64,000 nucleotides of DNA from Alitta virens (lineage: Eukaryota > Annelida > Polychaeta > Phyllodocida > Nereididae), in NCBI GenBank assembly GCA_932294295.1, contig OW028576.1, positions 48,998,199 through 49,062,198 of the forward strand, in the 5' to 3' direction. A program made the position numbers and the translations under genes. The notes beneath the pieces are model-generated. The model searched no databases. It saw only the letters and a program-made list of their open reading frames with translations, and had not been told where the DNA came from. Of this stretch, positions 34,652 to 46,350 are shown one piece after another (position 1 is the first letter of the stretch; each line of letters begins with the position of its first letter).

Positions 34652-35746
34652 TCAGGGCCCCAGGTTACAAGAGTCTTGACCGCTGCTGAAGCTCCCTCCA
34701 GTTAATAGAGTATACGGCAAGAGAATGAGAATCAAGGTGCAGCATGGCAAACTATCTCCAAAGACGGCTCCATATCCAAGGTCACTAGCATCTGTAAACA
34801 CATGGGATACATGACCCACTGACCAGTCGATGGAAAAAATATATAAACACCATTGTGTGAGTCCAGGCACTTGGCCCACCAGGCAATGTGCATTGCGTCA
34901 TGTGTCAAGCGAACCTTGTAGTGGAGGTGTCCAGGCTTCTTGGCTTTGTGGATTAAGCGACCCAGAAAAGCTCGCCCAGACTTCACGACACACGCTGCAA
35001 ATACAAGCTTGCCAATCAGACTAAGGAGCTGCCTCTTGGTGCTGAATTCTTTGCTAGACCATTCGGCAAGGATAGCTTTAATTTCAGCAACTCTCTCATC
35101 TGATATCCTGAGCTCGCTTTTCCCGAGTCTATGACTATTCCTAGGAACTCGACGATCGTAGCAGGACAAGTAACTTTTGAAGCGTGGACTGCTGCACAAC
35201 CTGCCTTTTTACATGTGGCTAGCATGATGGAGAGATTGCAGGCACAGACACCCTCATCAGCTGCAATAACCAGGAAATCATCAACATATCTTACCACCTC
35301 ATCACAAACACCCTCATCTTGCATGAAGAGCTGAGCTGCAGTGACGCAGCAAAAGCATCAAATAACGCGGGCGCTGAGTGCAGCCCAAAATTGAGACCCA
35401 TGGAGAAAAAATATCTTGGGGATAATGCCCATCGTAGGCCAAGCAAATGTTTACAAGCGTACTGGTGATCAAGCTTAGCCATAGATGCCTGGAGTAAAAT
35501 GTGATAGCTTTGTCAATGCTATTATAATGTAATGAAAGTCATCCGGGTTAATTTAGCGTTGACTGAATCACGTTCTGGGTATGAATGATCGTGTATAAGT
35601 CGGTTCTTGGATCTGTCACGCTTGACAAGTACGCCCAGGGGCGATACCACATAACTGGTGTAAGTAGAAATTTCAAACAGACCATATAACCTTCCCAGGG
35701 CGCAATTAGCAGCGATGACATCTGAATCTTGCTGGAAAAAATCCAA
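34652..35746 (-). pseudogene. RT-RNase H of the DIRS-like element, frameshifted
   Basis: The pieces in different frames read in order: VSPLGVLVKRDRSKNRLIHD, then HLLGLRWALSPRYFFSMGLN and GLHSAPALFDAF, then the active site VRYVDDFLVIAADEG, then the RNase H box HVFTDASDLGYGAVFGD. The frames change at least three times. Confidence 0.85.
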
Positions 35747-35795
35747 AGCAGAAGGCCAGTTTGGCGAATGAATAATTTGGCGGCAGGTTGGCGTC

Positions 35796-37187
35796 CTATG
35801 CGCACACTATGACGGAGACCATTATACAAGGTTTGAGCCCTGGATACATTATAGACCTTAAAAAGCATATGGTGCCAGTAGGGCATAAGAAGGCAACAGA
35901 CCCTGGGATCAGAGTTTGGCACATTTGCACATCCCTTGATACTGTCTGGGCCGCTACAACTGATGCAGACATGGCACTGCTAGCATTTTGATCCTGCCTT
36001 GCAGAGATCTTGCTGGTACAAGAGACAGACATCCCCTGATGCCCCCCCCCCCCCCCCCCCGAACTAGGCTTTTTGAACTTGGACAGGTCATTGGCCTGTC
36101 CGGGCCCACGAAAGGGGCAGTCGTTGGTGGTATGATCTACTGAAGCGCACCTAATGCATTTATCAGAACTACCGTGCTGTTGCATCAAAAGTTGTAATAT
36201 AAAGCTGGACCTCTGACATCTTATGTTTAAATTTCCAAATTCGTCCACAACACTTCTAAATTCATCATTATCAGATCTCAAATTCGACACCCAAGTCAAT
36301 CATGTCTACACACTCACCACGCAGTGCTGTGTTGCGCAGTCTCTTGGATACATGCTCCGCCCCTGATATGGTATTATCCGCCATAGTGGGGTCATAGCCA
36401 CCTGGCCAGGTTACATCATGTAAGTAGTCTGGCTCTAAGTCAATACCTTGTGCAAGAGGCACTCGCACATTTTGAACATACACAATGGGGCGTATCCAGG
36501 TCGCCATGTTGTGGGTGCACAAAGTAGGGGTTCATCTCACGCACATCGAGATTATGGGGTGTGGCATATTCCTCACCATGTGGGTGCCAATTTGATCTGG
36601 CTGGGGGGCCCACGCTGGGGGGCCTACCATAGATGCCAGTTTTAGGCCACACATCCAGGAAAGGGCCCTCTGCTCCGCGGGCAGAATTTTCCCGTGAGCT
36701 TGGTACCAGCCGTGCGCTCCCGGGGGCTACTTGAGCCTGCTGACGCTGAGGAGGTGCAGCGAAAAATGTAGAGCCCCTCTGAACGTAACCATCTCCCTCA
36801 CGTGTGGGGGTGTAGTACCAATTACTGCTCTTACTGTTCTTCAGAACTCTGGCCTCTGTCAGAGTTGGACAGTCTATGAAGGAGGCCCATTATTAGCAGC
36901 AAGGAATGCCGGTCGGACATTTCATGTCGCCTAGGCTGCCCACTCCGGTCCAAATTTTTGTCTCTGTTACCCTGGTTATTATAAGCACCCCTGTCTCGTT
37001 CTTCGTCAATCAATACCGCCATTCTACCCAGATTATCATGAAACACATCAAAGTTACTGCCATCATCCGACAGAGCCTCCATGAGACTCATCGTAGACGG
37101 GGCATTACACCTGCCTTCACCGACAGGACCATTATGCCCTCGAACTGCTCGGCCACATACTGTGCAACTATGCTTCTTCCTGGTCAT
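35796..37187 (-). pseudogene. Gag-like ORF1 of the DIRS-like element
   Basis: It starts MTRKKHSCTVCGRAVRGHNG, a zinc-finger N-terminus usual in DIRS elements. It continues across frame breaks to a retroviral-type zinc knuckle, CIRCASVDHTTNDC (CX2CX4HX4C), followed by a glycine-rich tract lying at a poly-C run at 36042-36060. Confidence 0.72.
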
Positions 37188-37899
37188 GCTGTAAGGTAGC
37201 TACAACCCTACAGAACAGAGACACGGTTACTGAAACTTGCCTTTGAGATGACATTCTTAGCAGCGAGGTGACTATTTCCTTACAACTCTTTGAACTTGGC
37301 CGGGTGGTTCAAGAAGGACTTGTACCCAGTACTTCAGCTAAGCCAGTAAGCCTAGGCTCAGACGTACCCAAGTGGATTGAAGTGTATTGAAGACAACTGA
37401 AGACAACTGAAGAAAACTGAAGCTCAGGAAACTGACAACAGGTACCCGTGGGTGCAAGGCTTCTCGGTGCAGTAGTTATGACGAGGGTGCTGACCAGTCA
37501 GTGAAGTGAATAATGAGACGAATGAGGCTGAAGCAGTGCGGACGGAGCTATATAGGCCATCTAATCTGCTTGGCGCCCCCAGCTCTGAGTGGCGAAGCGA
37601 GGGCTAACTGTGAGTAAATAACACATACAATACAATATTATTCCAACATTACAATAATGCCACACACACACAAGATGCAAATGCGCATATACAGTGTGAA
37701 TACAGTGAATATGAAACATCTTTGACAAGAGAATCTTTTTTGAGTGACTTAACTAGTTTATTTCGGCTGTAAATTGCAATTTCGCACGATTGCATCACAG
37801 AGTAGCACTTTGCTATTCATCTCTCCTCATAATGTTTTGTGTCACCGCATCTAAAAGCTACTTTCCTGACGCACCCAAATAATCCACTCGAAAGTTTAA

Positions 37900-38075
37900 A
37901 GCCCAGGTAGAAAAAATAGTTTGGCCCACCAACGGCCTGCTGACGGCGACATCGACGGCCCTCTTTCAGCTGCCACCGGCGGCCCGTCAGACTGCTTGCT
38001 CATCCGTTTGATGGCAGTCCATTGGCGGCAATTATCCGATGGCCCTCCGGCGGACAACCTCCGGCCCACTTGCAG
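37900..38075. repeat. G+C-rich patch of CGGC/GCCG words
   Basis: A 170-bp island with repeated GGCGGC, CGGCCC and CCGGCGG words (for example GCCACCGGCGGCCCGTC), in sharp contrast with the AT-rich flanks. No ORF. It may be an internal part of a dispersed repeat. Confidence 0.55.
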
Positions 38076-38273
38076 TTTCTAGAGTACCAGTGTCATTAAG
38101 AACAATCATTTCACTAGGAATTAATATGGTAATTACACCGTTGTATATTTATTGATTGAAAACAAGTAGTGAGAGATCAGATGTGGTGTCGACAAGCATC
38201 CATCTAGTAATTGGAATATAGCCAAGTCCACTAGATAGAGAAAAATTAAATACCCTTTACCACTGTAGCATAC

Positions 38274-38354
38274 CTGAATAATTTGGCAGTATCTTTCTGA
38301 TTCTATCATCAAGTGAGCTTTCTTAACCAAATACCCTTTACCACTGAAGCATAC
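38274..38354 (-). repeat. 81-bp duplication of exon end and splice donor
   Basis: Repeats the MIESERYC.IIQ coding stretch and the donor GTATGCTNCAGTGGTAAAGG almost exactly. The length is a multiple of three and the reading frame runs through. Confidence 0.85.
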
Positions 38355-38550
38355 CTGAATAATGTGGCAGTATCTTTCAGATTCTATCATCCAGGGAGCT
38401 TTCATAACCATGATCTTGAAGATAGTTGGATACTCCTGGAGAGTCCATGCTGAGTGATTGTTGAGCAATTGCAAGATTCTATCTTCCACAGCACTGTCAA
38501 GATCTTCTGGTTTTCTCAGGTACAAAGTTAACTTTCTCAGCTCTGAATAC
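38355..38550 (-). CDS. Helical linker exon (first copy) with two possible donors
   Basis: Acceptor CATGCTTTAG; 196 nt, one base plus 65 codons. It encodes YSELRKLTLYLRKPEDLDSA, ILQLLNNHSAW and an end WMIESERYCHIIQ. A GTATGC donor follows. An 81-bp in-frame duplication of the exon end plus donor lies immediately downstream, so a second donor ends the exon at 38274 and would add 27 residues. Related to 29867-30059. Confidence 0.66.
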
Positions 38551-39239
38551 CTAAAGCATGGAATATTTTTGGAATATTATTTTTCATATATTATAATATG
38601 TGATCAATTGTAAATTTTGTCTTAATTATATTTATTGCAATTTTGGTTTATTGATATTTATTGCAAAAGAACTATAACAATGTAAACAATGGGCATGAAC
38701 AAAGAAATATATATAATTATTAGTTTATAATTTATGAAAATGTTTTAAAAAGTTTTGCCTCACCATTCATGAGAAAATACATATGTATTACCCTTTTGTA
38801 GGCGTACAATCTACTTTTACAATTTGTACTGAAATTATCTAAAACTATGCTCAATGATGTAAACTGATTGTTAGAGCCTGCTGTAGCAATTTGAGCATCT
38901 AAAATTTTGAAAATAAATTCATTTGGCTTTTTACTTTATATTTCACGAGAACCTTCTGAGCTGAATAATTATTAGTTAAAATGTACAATATATCTAATAT
39001 ATATCTAATATATAGCACAAGTTCATCTAGTAAAACCAAACAACCTAGATGAAATAAACAAGTGGTTAATTAATGATTATTTGTGACAGGGACATCATAG
39101 ATTGATGTGCTGATGTCTCACTACAAAATGAATTCGACAACACTTGCACTCCCTGATGATTAAATAATGTTACAATGTACACAATCTAATGACATAAGAA
39201 AAGAGGGGAAATATTAAGAGCGGACACTTGCACATTTTT

Positions 39240-42200
39240 AACCCTCAGCGAACAAAGTTCAAAAAGGGAGTAACACTTTCGTTTCCGGAGCAGAACTCTA
39301 ACACTAATGCACTTACCCCAACGAAATTTTGCACAGTAATACTCCATATAGCCTGATGGTGCCTTTTGATATATGTCAGATATGATTTAACAATTTTGAA
39401 AAAACTTGAAAAAATTAATTTTTTCGTTTCCGGAGCAGGACACTACTGCACCTACATGCTTAAAACTTTGCCATAATATGTCTAAAATAGTGCAGTGGTG
39501 CCTTTTTGGGTTTTCAGGGCTGTAAATACCAGAGTTTAAAATAAGGGAAAAATAGGGAGAATTCTTACTTTTACATACCTCCATATGAAAGACACTACTT
39601 ACACTACATGAGTGAAATTTTGTTAATAACATATCTAAATTATAGTTTTTCCACTTTTCAAACTTCGCTTTGACATTCATTTCATGCTGTTTTCATACTA
39701 ACGGAAAATCTGAAAAAAGCTATAAATTGTGTTTAATTGTGTTTCTGGAGCTGAACTTTGGCACTATGGTATTACTATATATATAATTTTATTGACATGA
39801 TATTATCATAATTGATACATTTGTCAACATACAAAATAACATACAATAATAACATACAATAATACAGTACGTTTACAGTAATAAGAAAATAATACTAAAA
39901 GTGTTAAGCTAACAGTCTATATTAAATGTTGTGACTATGTATTTTACAGCAAGTTGGTCCCGGTTGTGACTAGTAAAAAATACTAATAATACAAACAAAA
40001 AATAAAAAACAGACAAATATATACTGCTTGTCCCATTGGTTTAACCAATCTGGCTATCCATGTATTGTTCTAAATAATAGTATGCGAAGCCCAGGGGAAC
40101 AAAAAAATAAATAAATAAATATAATAAATTTAGAGGACATGGTTTAGAAATATGCCAAGAGCATTAATTACACCTGCTTCTTTGCTGGACATTATTGGCC
40201 CTCGAACGTCCTTGGCCTCCACGCGGCGAGGGTGAAGTCCTCTATCCCCAGTGGCTAAAACAGGACAGTGCGCATTGCACAAGCTGCTCCAGCTATCCAA
40301 CGCAGACACTTATTGATTTTTGCATGCTTCTGGTTTCTACTACCAACTATGGATGATCAATCTTACCCTAGAGAGCCTCTACATAGCCCACTCAGGTGCT
40401 GATGAGGCGTTAAACAATACCACTACCTACCTACCTGCTGGACATTATTGCTTGAAACTGTTCAGTTGGGGTTAGATTATTGAAGTCAGAAATATATTTA
40501 CTAAGTTCTTTATTTAGCTCTATTCTTGGCACATTATTGGCAATACATTTTAAAAGGCAGTGAAATTCATCTTCTACTTCGTTATTACAATTCTCACAGA
40601 TTCTTTCTTTGAGAAACACCTTAGCGGTTTCATGTCTACCTTTTTCTATCCTGATATTATGCGAACTAATTCTAAACCTAGCTATGTTACTGTAAGTCTT
40701 TTTTGGGAGGTTGAGGTTTAAGTAGGTTTCAAAACTATAGTTGGTTTTAAAGATCTTATAACTCCTTAGTTTGGGGTTTAACTCGGAGTCATGTATTGCA
40801 TTTGTGATTCTGTTTTGCTCTTTTTTATACAATTTTAACCTCATCTCATTTACCAATTTTTCTGGATCTTTTGTTGACCAGTCTGTGATTTCAGAGTAGT
40901 CAATTATGTGTTTTACTTTGCTATAATAATTATCTTGGCCATGTGTGTGTAATATTTCTTGTATCTTTAGACATTTATTTAGAATGTCATAATCTGGCAA
41001 TTTTGCTAGCCTTGCCCAGTAGTTTAATGTACTTATTTTCTGTCTAATAAGAAGAGGGAATCTACCAGTTTCAGCAAATACTCCTATTGTTGGGGTCTGT
41101 TTTCTTACTCCTAGTATACATTTAAGATAGCTTAATTGGATCTTTTCTAATTACTCTATATAGCCTAGTTGTGCCTTATGATAGTCACGTTTACATATTT
41201 CAGCAGTTTTTTACAAAATTTTGGAAAAAAAAAAAATGAGTAAAATTAATTTTATCCATTTCCAGACCGGAATCACTCACTGCTGTGCCTAAATGCATAC
41301 AAATACTTGGCATAATATGTCTACAAGAGTGTAAAGAAACATTTTTGGGGTTTCATGGCCATTGATGATATATAATTTTCTAATAAGGCGAAAATATGAA
41401 GATTTGGTATTCTTGCAAATCCCAATATCAATGACAGTATGATCCCTACGTAAGTGAAATTTTGCATAACATATCTTAATTGTAGTACTGTTACTTTTTA
41501 AGTTATATTTTGAAATTTGTTTCATCCTTTTTGTATCATAATTATGGAAAATCTGGATAAAAATGCAAAAAATTGTGTTTCTCCCTCCATATTTTATGGT
41601 ATCACATACTTTACAATGACAGCCATAAATGTTATAGAATGCTTGTGGATACACTTATTAAATATTTGATCATAGTATTGCCATATTCAACTAAAATAAA
41701 TGCCATAGATTTAATGCAAATAAGCAACCCAACAATTCAGTAACTGTTGAAGGGAATATGGCAATTGGTAATGTATAGTTACTTCAGTTGCCAGCTTCAG
41801 AAATCAGCGTCTGAAAAATATTTTGATTGATTAAAGGGATTAAAATGGGAGTGTTGAGTATCATCCCATACAAAATAAACCTTTAAGATTTGTATTTAGA
41901 TGTATTTAGTCTTTATTTAAATACAAGTAAATAGAAAATTGCTGCTTAATTTCATATCTTAGTTGTAAATTAGTTAAGGAAACATGCTGTTGTTTTGATA
42001 ATTCTAGTGAACTAAATACTCCTTATTATGCATAAAATCTTTGAAACAGTAAAATTAAATGGCAGGAAAAGTATAGACAATACTTTTGAAACTCACTTGG
42101 CTTTACTCTGAATAGAATGGATTACTATTAATTAAATGTTTTCACACTTGTCTGAATATAATGAACAAATGAAGAAATTCCATAGTTAAACAAATTAAAC

Positions 42201-42474
42201 ATCTTGGACTCTAATTAGCATTGAGTAACAGGCTATGTAGGCCAAGTGGCAATCGTTTTGGTTCATTGCACACACTATATATAAACAAATTTCTAAATCA
42301 TAGCTGCAGTATTTCAGTGTGACTATCAAAAGGCACCACTAGGCCATATGGTTTGTTACGGAAATGAAGTGTGTGTTAGAGTTCTGCTTTGGAAATGAAA
42401 GTGTAAACATCCTGCTTGAAAAACACTGAACAGTTTTAAAGATGCCTGTATGCCATGTGGGATTCGCTGAGGGT
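39240..42474. mobile_element. Element with long inverted termini, containing a LINE
   Basis: The left end AACCCTCAGCGAAC at 39240 and the right end, whose complement is AACCCTCAGCGAATC (about 42460-42474), continue as about 150-bp diverged inverted repeats (CAGAACTCTAACAC and TGGTGCCTTTTGAT in both). The left part holds sub-repeats starting GTTTCCGGAGCAG. Internal DNA includes a LINE fragment (39780-41160) and a second sub-repeat block (41160-41620). No transposase was recognised. A related terminus stands at 46351-46830. Confidence 0.6.
39780..41160 (-). pseudogene. LINE fragment: RT C-terminus and 3' UTR
   Basis: The ORF 41000-40431 has LNPKLRSYKIFKTNYSFETY, then a zinc-ribbon-like CENCNNEVEDEFHCLLKC. 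It is the C-terminal domain of the same LINE family as 51497-53500 (KLRTYRMFKSDYSLEGYV there). The 3' UTR runs to about 39780. The RT core is missing. Confidence 0.75.
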
Positions 42475-42729
42475 TTTGCTGCAGCGCAGCCTATGTTTAT
42501 AAGCCATGTCAGGGTTGGTTTTGGGCAAAAATAGCTGTCGTTTGCTGTATTACATCATAATCATAACAATGGCAAGTGATGTCATTGTGATTGTTATTGT
42601 GACATCATATTTCTGCGAGCTTTAAATAATGTGTTTCATATGTAAACATTTTAAAGATTAGTTGAGCTTCTTTAGTGCACTTTAATTATTCTTGTGTGCA
42701 GCTTTCCTGCACCCTAACAGTAAGCTAAA

Positions 42730-42875
42730 GAGCAGCTGCCCACCAGCCAAGTGCTAGCAGGCGAGGTAGTTGTGTACCTGGAACGTAATACTATATCCCC
42801 TATGACCACCAGAGGTTTTTACCACTCCTAGTCAACAACCCCACCCCACTAACGGGGTTCGAACCAACTACTGTA
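42730..42875 (-). mobile_element. tRNA-derived SINE, third family
   Basis: On the minus strand a box B-like GGTTCGAACCCCG, with CCTCGCCTGCTAGCACTTGG near the other end. Related to 17800-18020. Confidence 0.45.
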
Positions 42876-43350
42876 CAAATGAGGTCAGAGGGGACCAGAT
42901 TCTACACCATCTTGTAAGCTAAAGGGCTTTGAAGTTCGTTCAGAAACGCTGGTTCTGATTGAGGAAAAAATATAAGAATATTCAACAACAAAACCAAGTA
43001 AGGGAATTTAGGAATCACTCTCTTTCTGATGACTAAAACATTTTTTGTTGCTGTAGAGTATTTGCAGGATTTGTTTAATAGGAATTATCAAGATTCAAAA
43101 TAGTATAATTTATTTCCATTTAAAACGTCAATAAAAATAACATTGATTTCAACGATATATATATACTTGTATTAGTCTCAATATCATATTTACACATATT
43201 TATTGAATTTTTATAATTCGCAATGTACACATTTAGTACGAATTAATTATAATAAAAATAATAAATATAATATGATTCACTGTGGAAGGAAACTGAGGCA
43301 CTCTCAATTATCACTCATAAAATTAAATTATAATGAATGTTCTCACATAC

Positions 43351-43542
43351 CTTAAAGGGGGGGTTTTTGGGTGTCTGGAACCCCCCCAGGGGCTCTTCTC
43401 CAATTTTAATATTTTCCCGTGGAGCTTTGCCCGCGCAGTGTCTTCACTCACATCTTGGAACCCCTCCAGCATGAACCTCTCCCAGCCCTGACTGAGGCTT
43501 TTTGCTTCCAGAGGTCGGTTTTCCTCCAGTTCTTTCGAACAC
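43351..43542 (-). CDS. N-terminal-region exon, WG motif
   Basis: Acceptor CTCAAACTAG, donor GTATGT; 192 nt, one base plus 63 codons plus two. It encodes CSKELEENRPLEAKSL, GWERFMLEGFQDVSEDTARA and KLEKSPWGGSRHPKTPPL. Both junction phases fit the neighbours. The arrangement W..F.LE.F....ED.A...L, then SPWG....P, faintly recalls the helical repeat region that follows the SLOG domain in TRPM channels. That is only a hint. A long G/C run near the 3' end (43357-43392) makes the coding end less certain. Confidence 0.6.
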
Positions 43543-43637
43543 CTAGTTTGAGATTAGATAAAGAAAATAGTCTATAACAGGCAAATATTTGCAATTATCT
43601 CAATTTTACATGTATTTTGCAAGGAAAAGCTTCTTAC

Positions 43638-43700
43638 GTTGGCTTTGGCTCATCATCTACATCTTCTGGTTGATTATCGCCAGCCTCCTTTTCAGGAATT
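43638..43700 (-). CDS. Acidic linker exon
   Basis: Acceptor GAATTTGCAG, donor GTAAGA; 63 nt, encoding IPEKEAGDNQPEDVDDEPKP. Phases agree with both neighbours. Acidic and probably disordered. Confidence 0.55.
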
Positions 43701-44879
43701 CTGCAAATTCAAAGACATCTAAATTGTTTGTGTTTATTATTCTCCAGTACAAGCCTAAGCTTATCGAACTGGAGCTACAATGCATTAGGACAATTAGGGG
43801 TGGGGGTAAAATTCATTTAAATGAATTTAAATGAATCATCAAATTTCTTCAGCTGGTCAAGGTCTTTGTTTCCATACTCTCAGCATGGACTGAAACGGAA
43901 TTTGAAATAAACATCTATCTATCTAACTTTGCCATTTTTTTTGTCTTTAGTCAACTCCATCTGCATTGCATTCTGAAACATAGTTTATTTTAAGCTCTAA
44001 TGCAACTTTCCTGAACTGGTTGAAACCTCCAGAAATGCACTTATCAATATAATGGTCAGTAGAACATGAGCTAATATATATCAGAACATGAAGTAATAAT
44101 ATTACGATAGCCTTTAATAAACTTCTCTATTTCTTCTGTGAATATTACCATGTAATGTTACCAGGTAATGTGCAAACAAGGTAGATGTGGTAGTGCCAAC
44201 TTACTGTACTAGACATAATGTTCAAACTTTACATAGTATATATGTATACGCCTAGTATTACCTTAACAATTAACATTATTGGAACACTAAGGCGACGGTT
44301 TTTTGATCTTTCGTTTCTCGACACCGCCGGCCAAACTTTTGCGGTGCCGCTTAATTAATAAATCAACAAGATTGATATAGACTGCTATACCGGTTGAAAA
44401 AAGTTATGGAAAAAAAAACACTGTCTTGGGATTTTTTTATTTTCCGACCGACCGTCTGAAAAACGGTCCGAGAAAGTTCCGAGAAACATAAGATCAAAAA
44501 ACCCATGTCCTAACTGCATAAGATTGCCAAACAATGGCAATGCTAGTTGTCAATCGGGTCACCATTCACTTTTTGTCTTTGATTTCAGAAGCACAAATCA
44601 GTCGCTGGGCAATGTGAGCTTTAAGTTTGTAGTATATGAGGATGTCACTTCTGCTATGTTGTTCACTGGCACACATTCCTGTTTCTGTTGAGGTAGAATA
44701 TCTTACCTGTTCTTTTCCAAATCCAAAGATGTGTTCCTTTTGTAGCTCAACTCCATCAGCTAGCATTGGCTATTTAAACAGTCCTTTCCATATACGTACA
44801 GTCTAAACATTTTACTTATTGGAACACTAAAACAATGCTTAAGAGATTTCATCAGTCTCATATTGTATAAATAAGCATC

Positions 44880-45360
44880 AAATTATTATTTTTATTATTA
44901 ATCTTTATTGCAGACACACACACATACATTAGTTACAATATATGGGGGTCCATATCCTTCTAATAACTACCTAACTACTGAGTATTATTATATGGCACTG
45001 TAAAAACAAATTCACAAAACAACAGTACAAAGCAACTCAACTGCGCGTCCAATACAAATATAACAAATGACTCCCAATGTCTTCTAATGTAAGAATGCCA
45101 AAAGGCGTCACTACTAATAACATTCATATTAATACACTTTTCAGACCTGTTGATCCTTTCACTGAATTTATAGACAAGATTTCTAATAACTGCTTCAAAG
45201 GTGCGAACTATATTTCCCAACTTATACATGAGAAGCCAGGTGTAGATGTGGATGTCAAATGGAGTGGATCAAAGTCCTTGAGATTTGTCTTGAGTCATTG
45301 TGATGTTCATGATTGGATTTACAAGATTATTACCCATCAGAGCTCCAAAAGGTATTAAAA
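44880..45360 (-). pseudogene. LINE 3' end
   Basis: The minus-strand reading SERINRSEKCINMNVISSDA and FVLDAQLSCFVLLFCEFVFT ends at a stop, followed by CTGCAATAAAGATTAATAAT, a LINE-like 3' terminus. There are in-frame stops upstream. Confidence 0.6.
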
Positions 45361-46005
45361 TAGGCATGATCGAAATCCACCTTTAAAAAAAACCTCAAGG
45401 AATTTGCTGGCGAGCTGATTTGCATCTCATATTCATTAGAAAACTTAAAATGCCTGCCAAGGATCTTATCTAATGTAAATATAAATTATATGATGATAAA
45501 TATTGTGCCAGTAGTGCCACGGGTCTACGGTGAAAGGTCAATCAAAGAGTTTGCAAATCTCTAATTACAATTTAACAATATCAATGGAACGCATTTTAAA
45601 GGATATTTGCACAGAAACCAAATATCAACACCAGATGTGTCTGTTAAGTAGTGTAAGTTCCCAATAAACAACCGCAGAATTTACGTTTCGGGTAATTACC
45701 AAGAAACTACAGGCCTTATACAGGGGGATTGCACTTAATTGATATCATAATAAGTTTTTTCCTTGTTAAGTGACCCAAACAGCACATTTCGGGTAATCCA
45801 GTTGATTTAGAATTATCCCCAAACCCTAGTAAAATAGATTAAATTTGATTAGGCAGCATGAATGTAAATTAGGATGAACTAGTTCATTCACTGAAAGTCA
45901 TGGCCAGCTTCATTTAGCAATATTTGCTGAACACAAGTGTTGCTTCTAGACAGGAATAAGAATAGAGAAAGAGAGTATGGGCCAACAGATAATTTAGAAG
46001 AGTAC

Positions 46006-46077
46006 CTTTGCTTCGGTCGTACTGGATTGTCCATCTTCTTTGCTTTGACTTCTCCAAAAGTCAGAACTGCATTCAGC
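46006..46077 (-). CDS. Most upstream exon found, start not identified
   Basis: Acceptor AACAACAG, donor GTACTC (weak). It encodes LNAVLTFGEVKAKKMDNPVR. Its end phase fits the acidic exon. An internal ATG (KKMDN) could be a start if this is the first coding exon; otherwise another exon lies further right, beyond inserted elements. Confidence 0.42.
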
Positions 46078-46350
46078 CTGTTGTTATGACGATATTGAAT
46101 GTCTTTAATCCGTCATCTTTAATCAATTGCCCTGAAAGTACAGTAGATAATTCTGTGAGAGTTCTTCAATTGCTCTGATATTTCACAGTATTTGGGAAGG
46201 TTTGGCTCAGATCAGAAAACTTTGTCGAAATTTGGTTCGGCCTACTGCACAAATACCTGAAAACATGACACACTCAAATTTTGGGAGTCTGGTCAAAACG
46301 GCCAACTACCGTAACGGCCAGTCCCCATGGCGGCCAATTAACCACAATTT

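Larger units (their letters stand above)
33500..37560 (-). mobile_element. DIRS-like tyrosine-recombinase retrotransposon in an intron
   Basis: On the minus strand the order is Gag-like protein (from 37187), reverse transcriptase with a YVDD box, RNase H, then a tyrosine recombinase (33987-33520). An RT together with a tyrosine recombinase instead of an integrase defines the DIRS/Ngaro group. Several frameshifts show that it is inactive. It lies between the host exons at 38355 and 32931, in the same orientation as the host gene. The terminal repeats could not be delimited by eye. A TATATAGG motif near 37545 may belong to its promoter. The region is more G+C-rich than its surroundings. Confidence 0.85.
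24281..46077 (-). other. Gene model: ankyrin-ZU5-UPA-CARD-CARD (FIIND-type) gene
   Basis: Eleven exons on the minus strand can be joined with every phase agreeing: 46077-46006, 43700-43638, 43542-43351, 38550-38355, 32931-32800, 32453-32419, 32287-31163, 30059-29867, 29090-29056, 28934-26142 and 25916-24281. Together they give about 2,156 codons and a stop; the start was not found. Domains in order: acidic and helical N-terminal part, a short degenerate ankyrin exon, a second ankyrin exon with nineteen 41-residue repeats, ZU5, UPA, CARD, CARD. ZU5-UPA (FIIND) modules in NLRP1, CARD8 and PIDD cut themselves and release a C-terminal effector. The layout suggests an intracellular sensor of that type. 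The join of the last two exons (CT|A codon) is the key link and is supported by good splice signals on both sides. Confidence 0.72.

Noticed and set aside
44566..44766. Possible extra exon (LADGVELQKEHIFGFGKEQ before a GTAAGA donor)
   Set aside because: It would end in phase 0, which does not fit between the exons at 46006 and 43700, and the acceptor region lacks pyrimidines.
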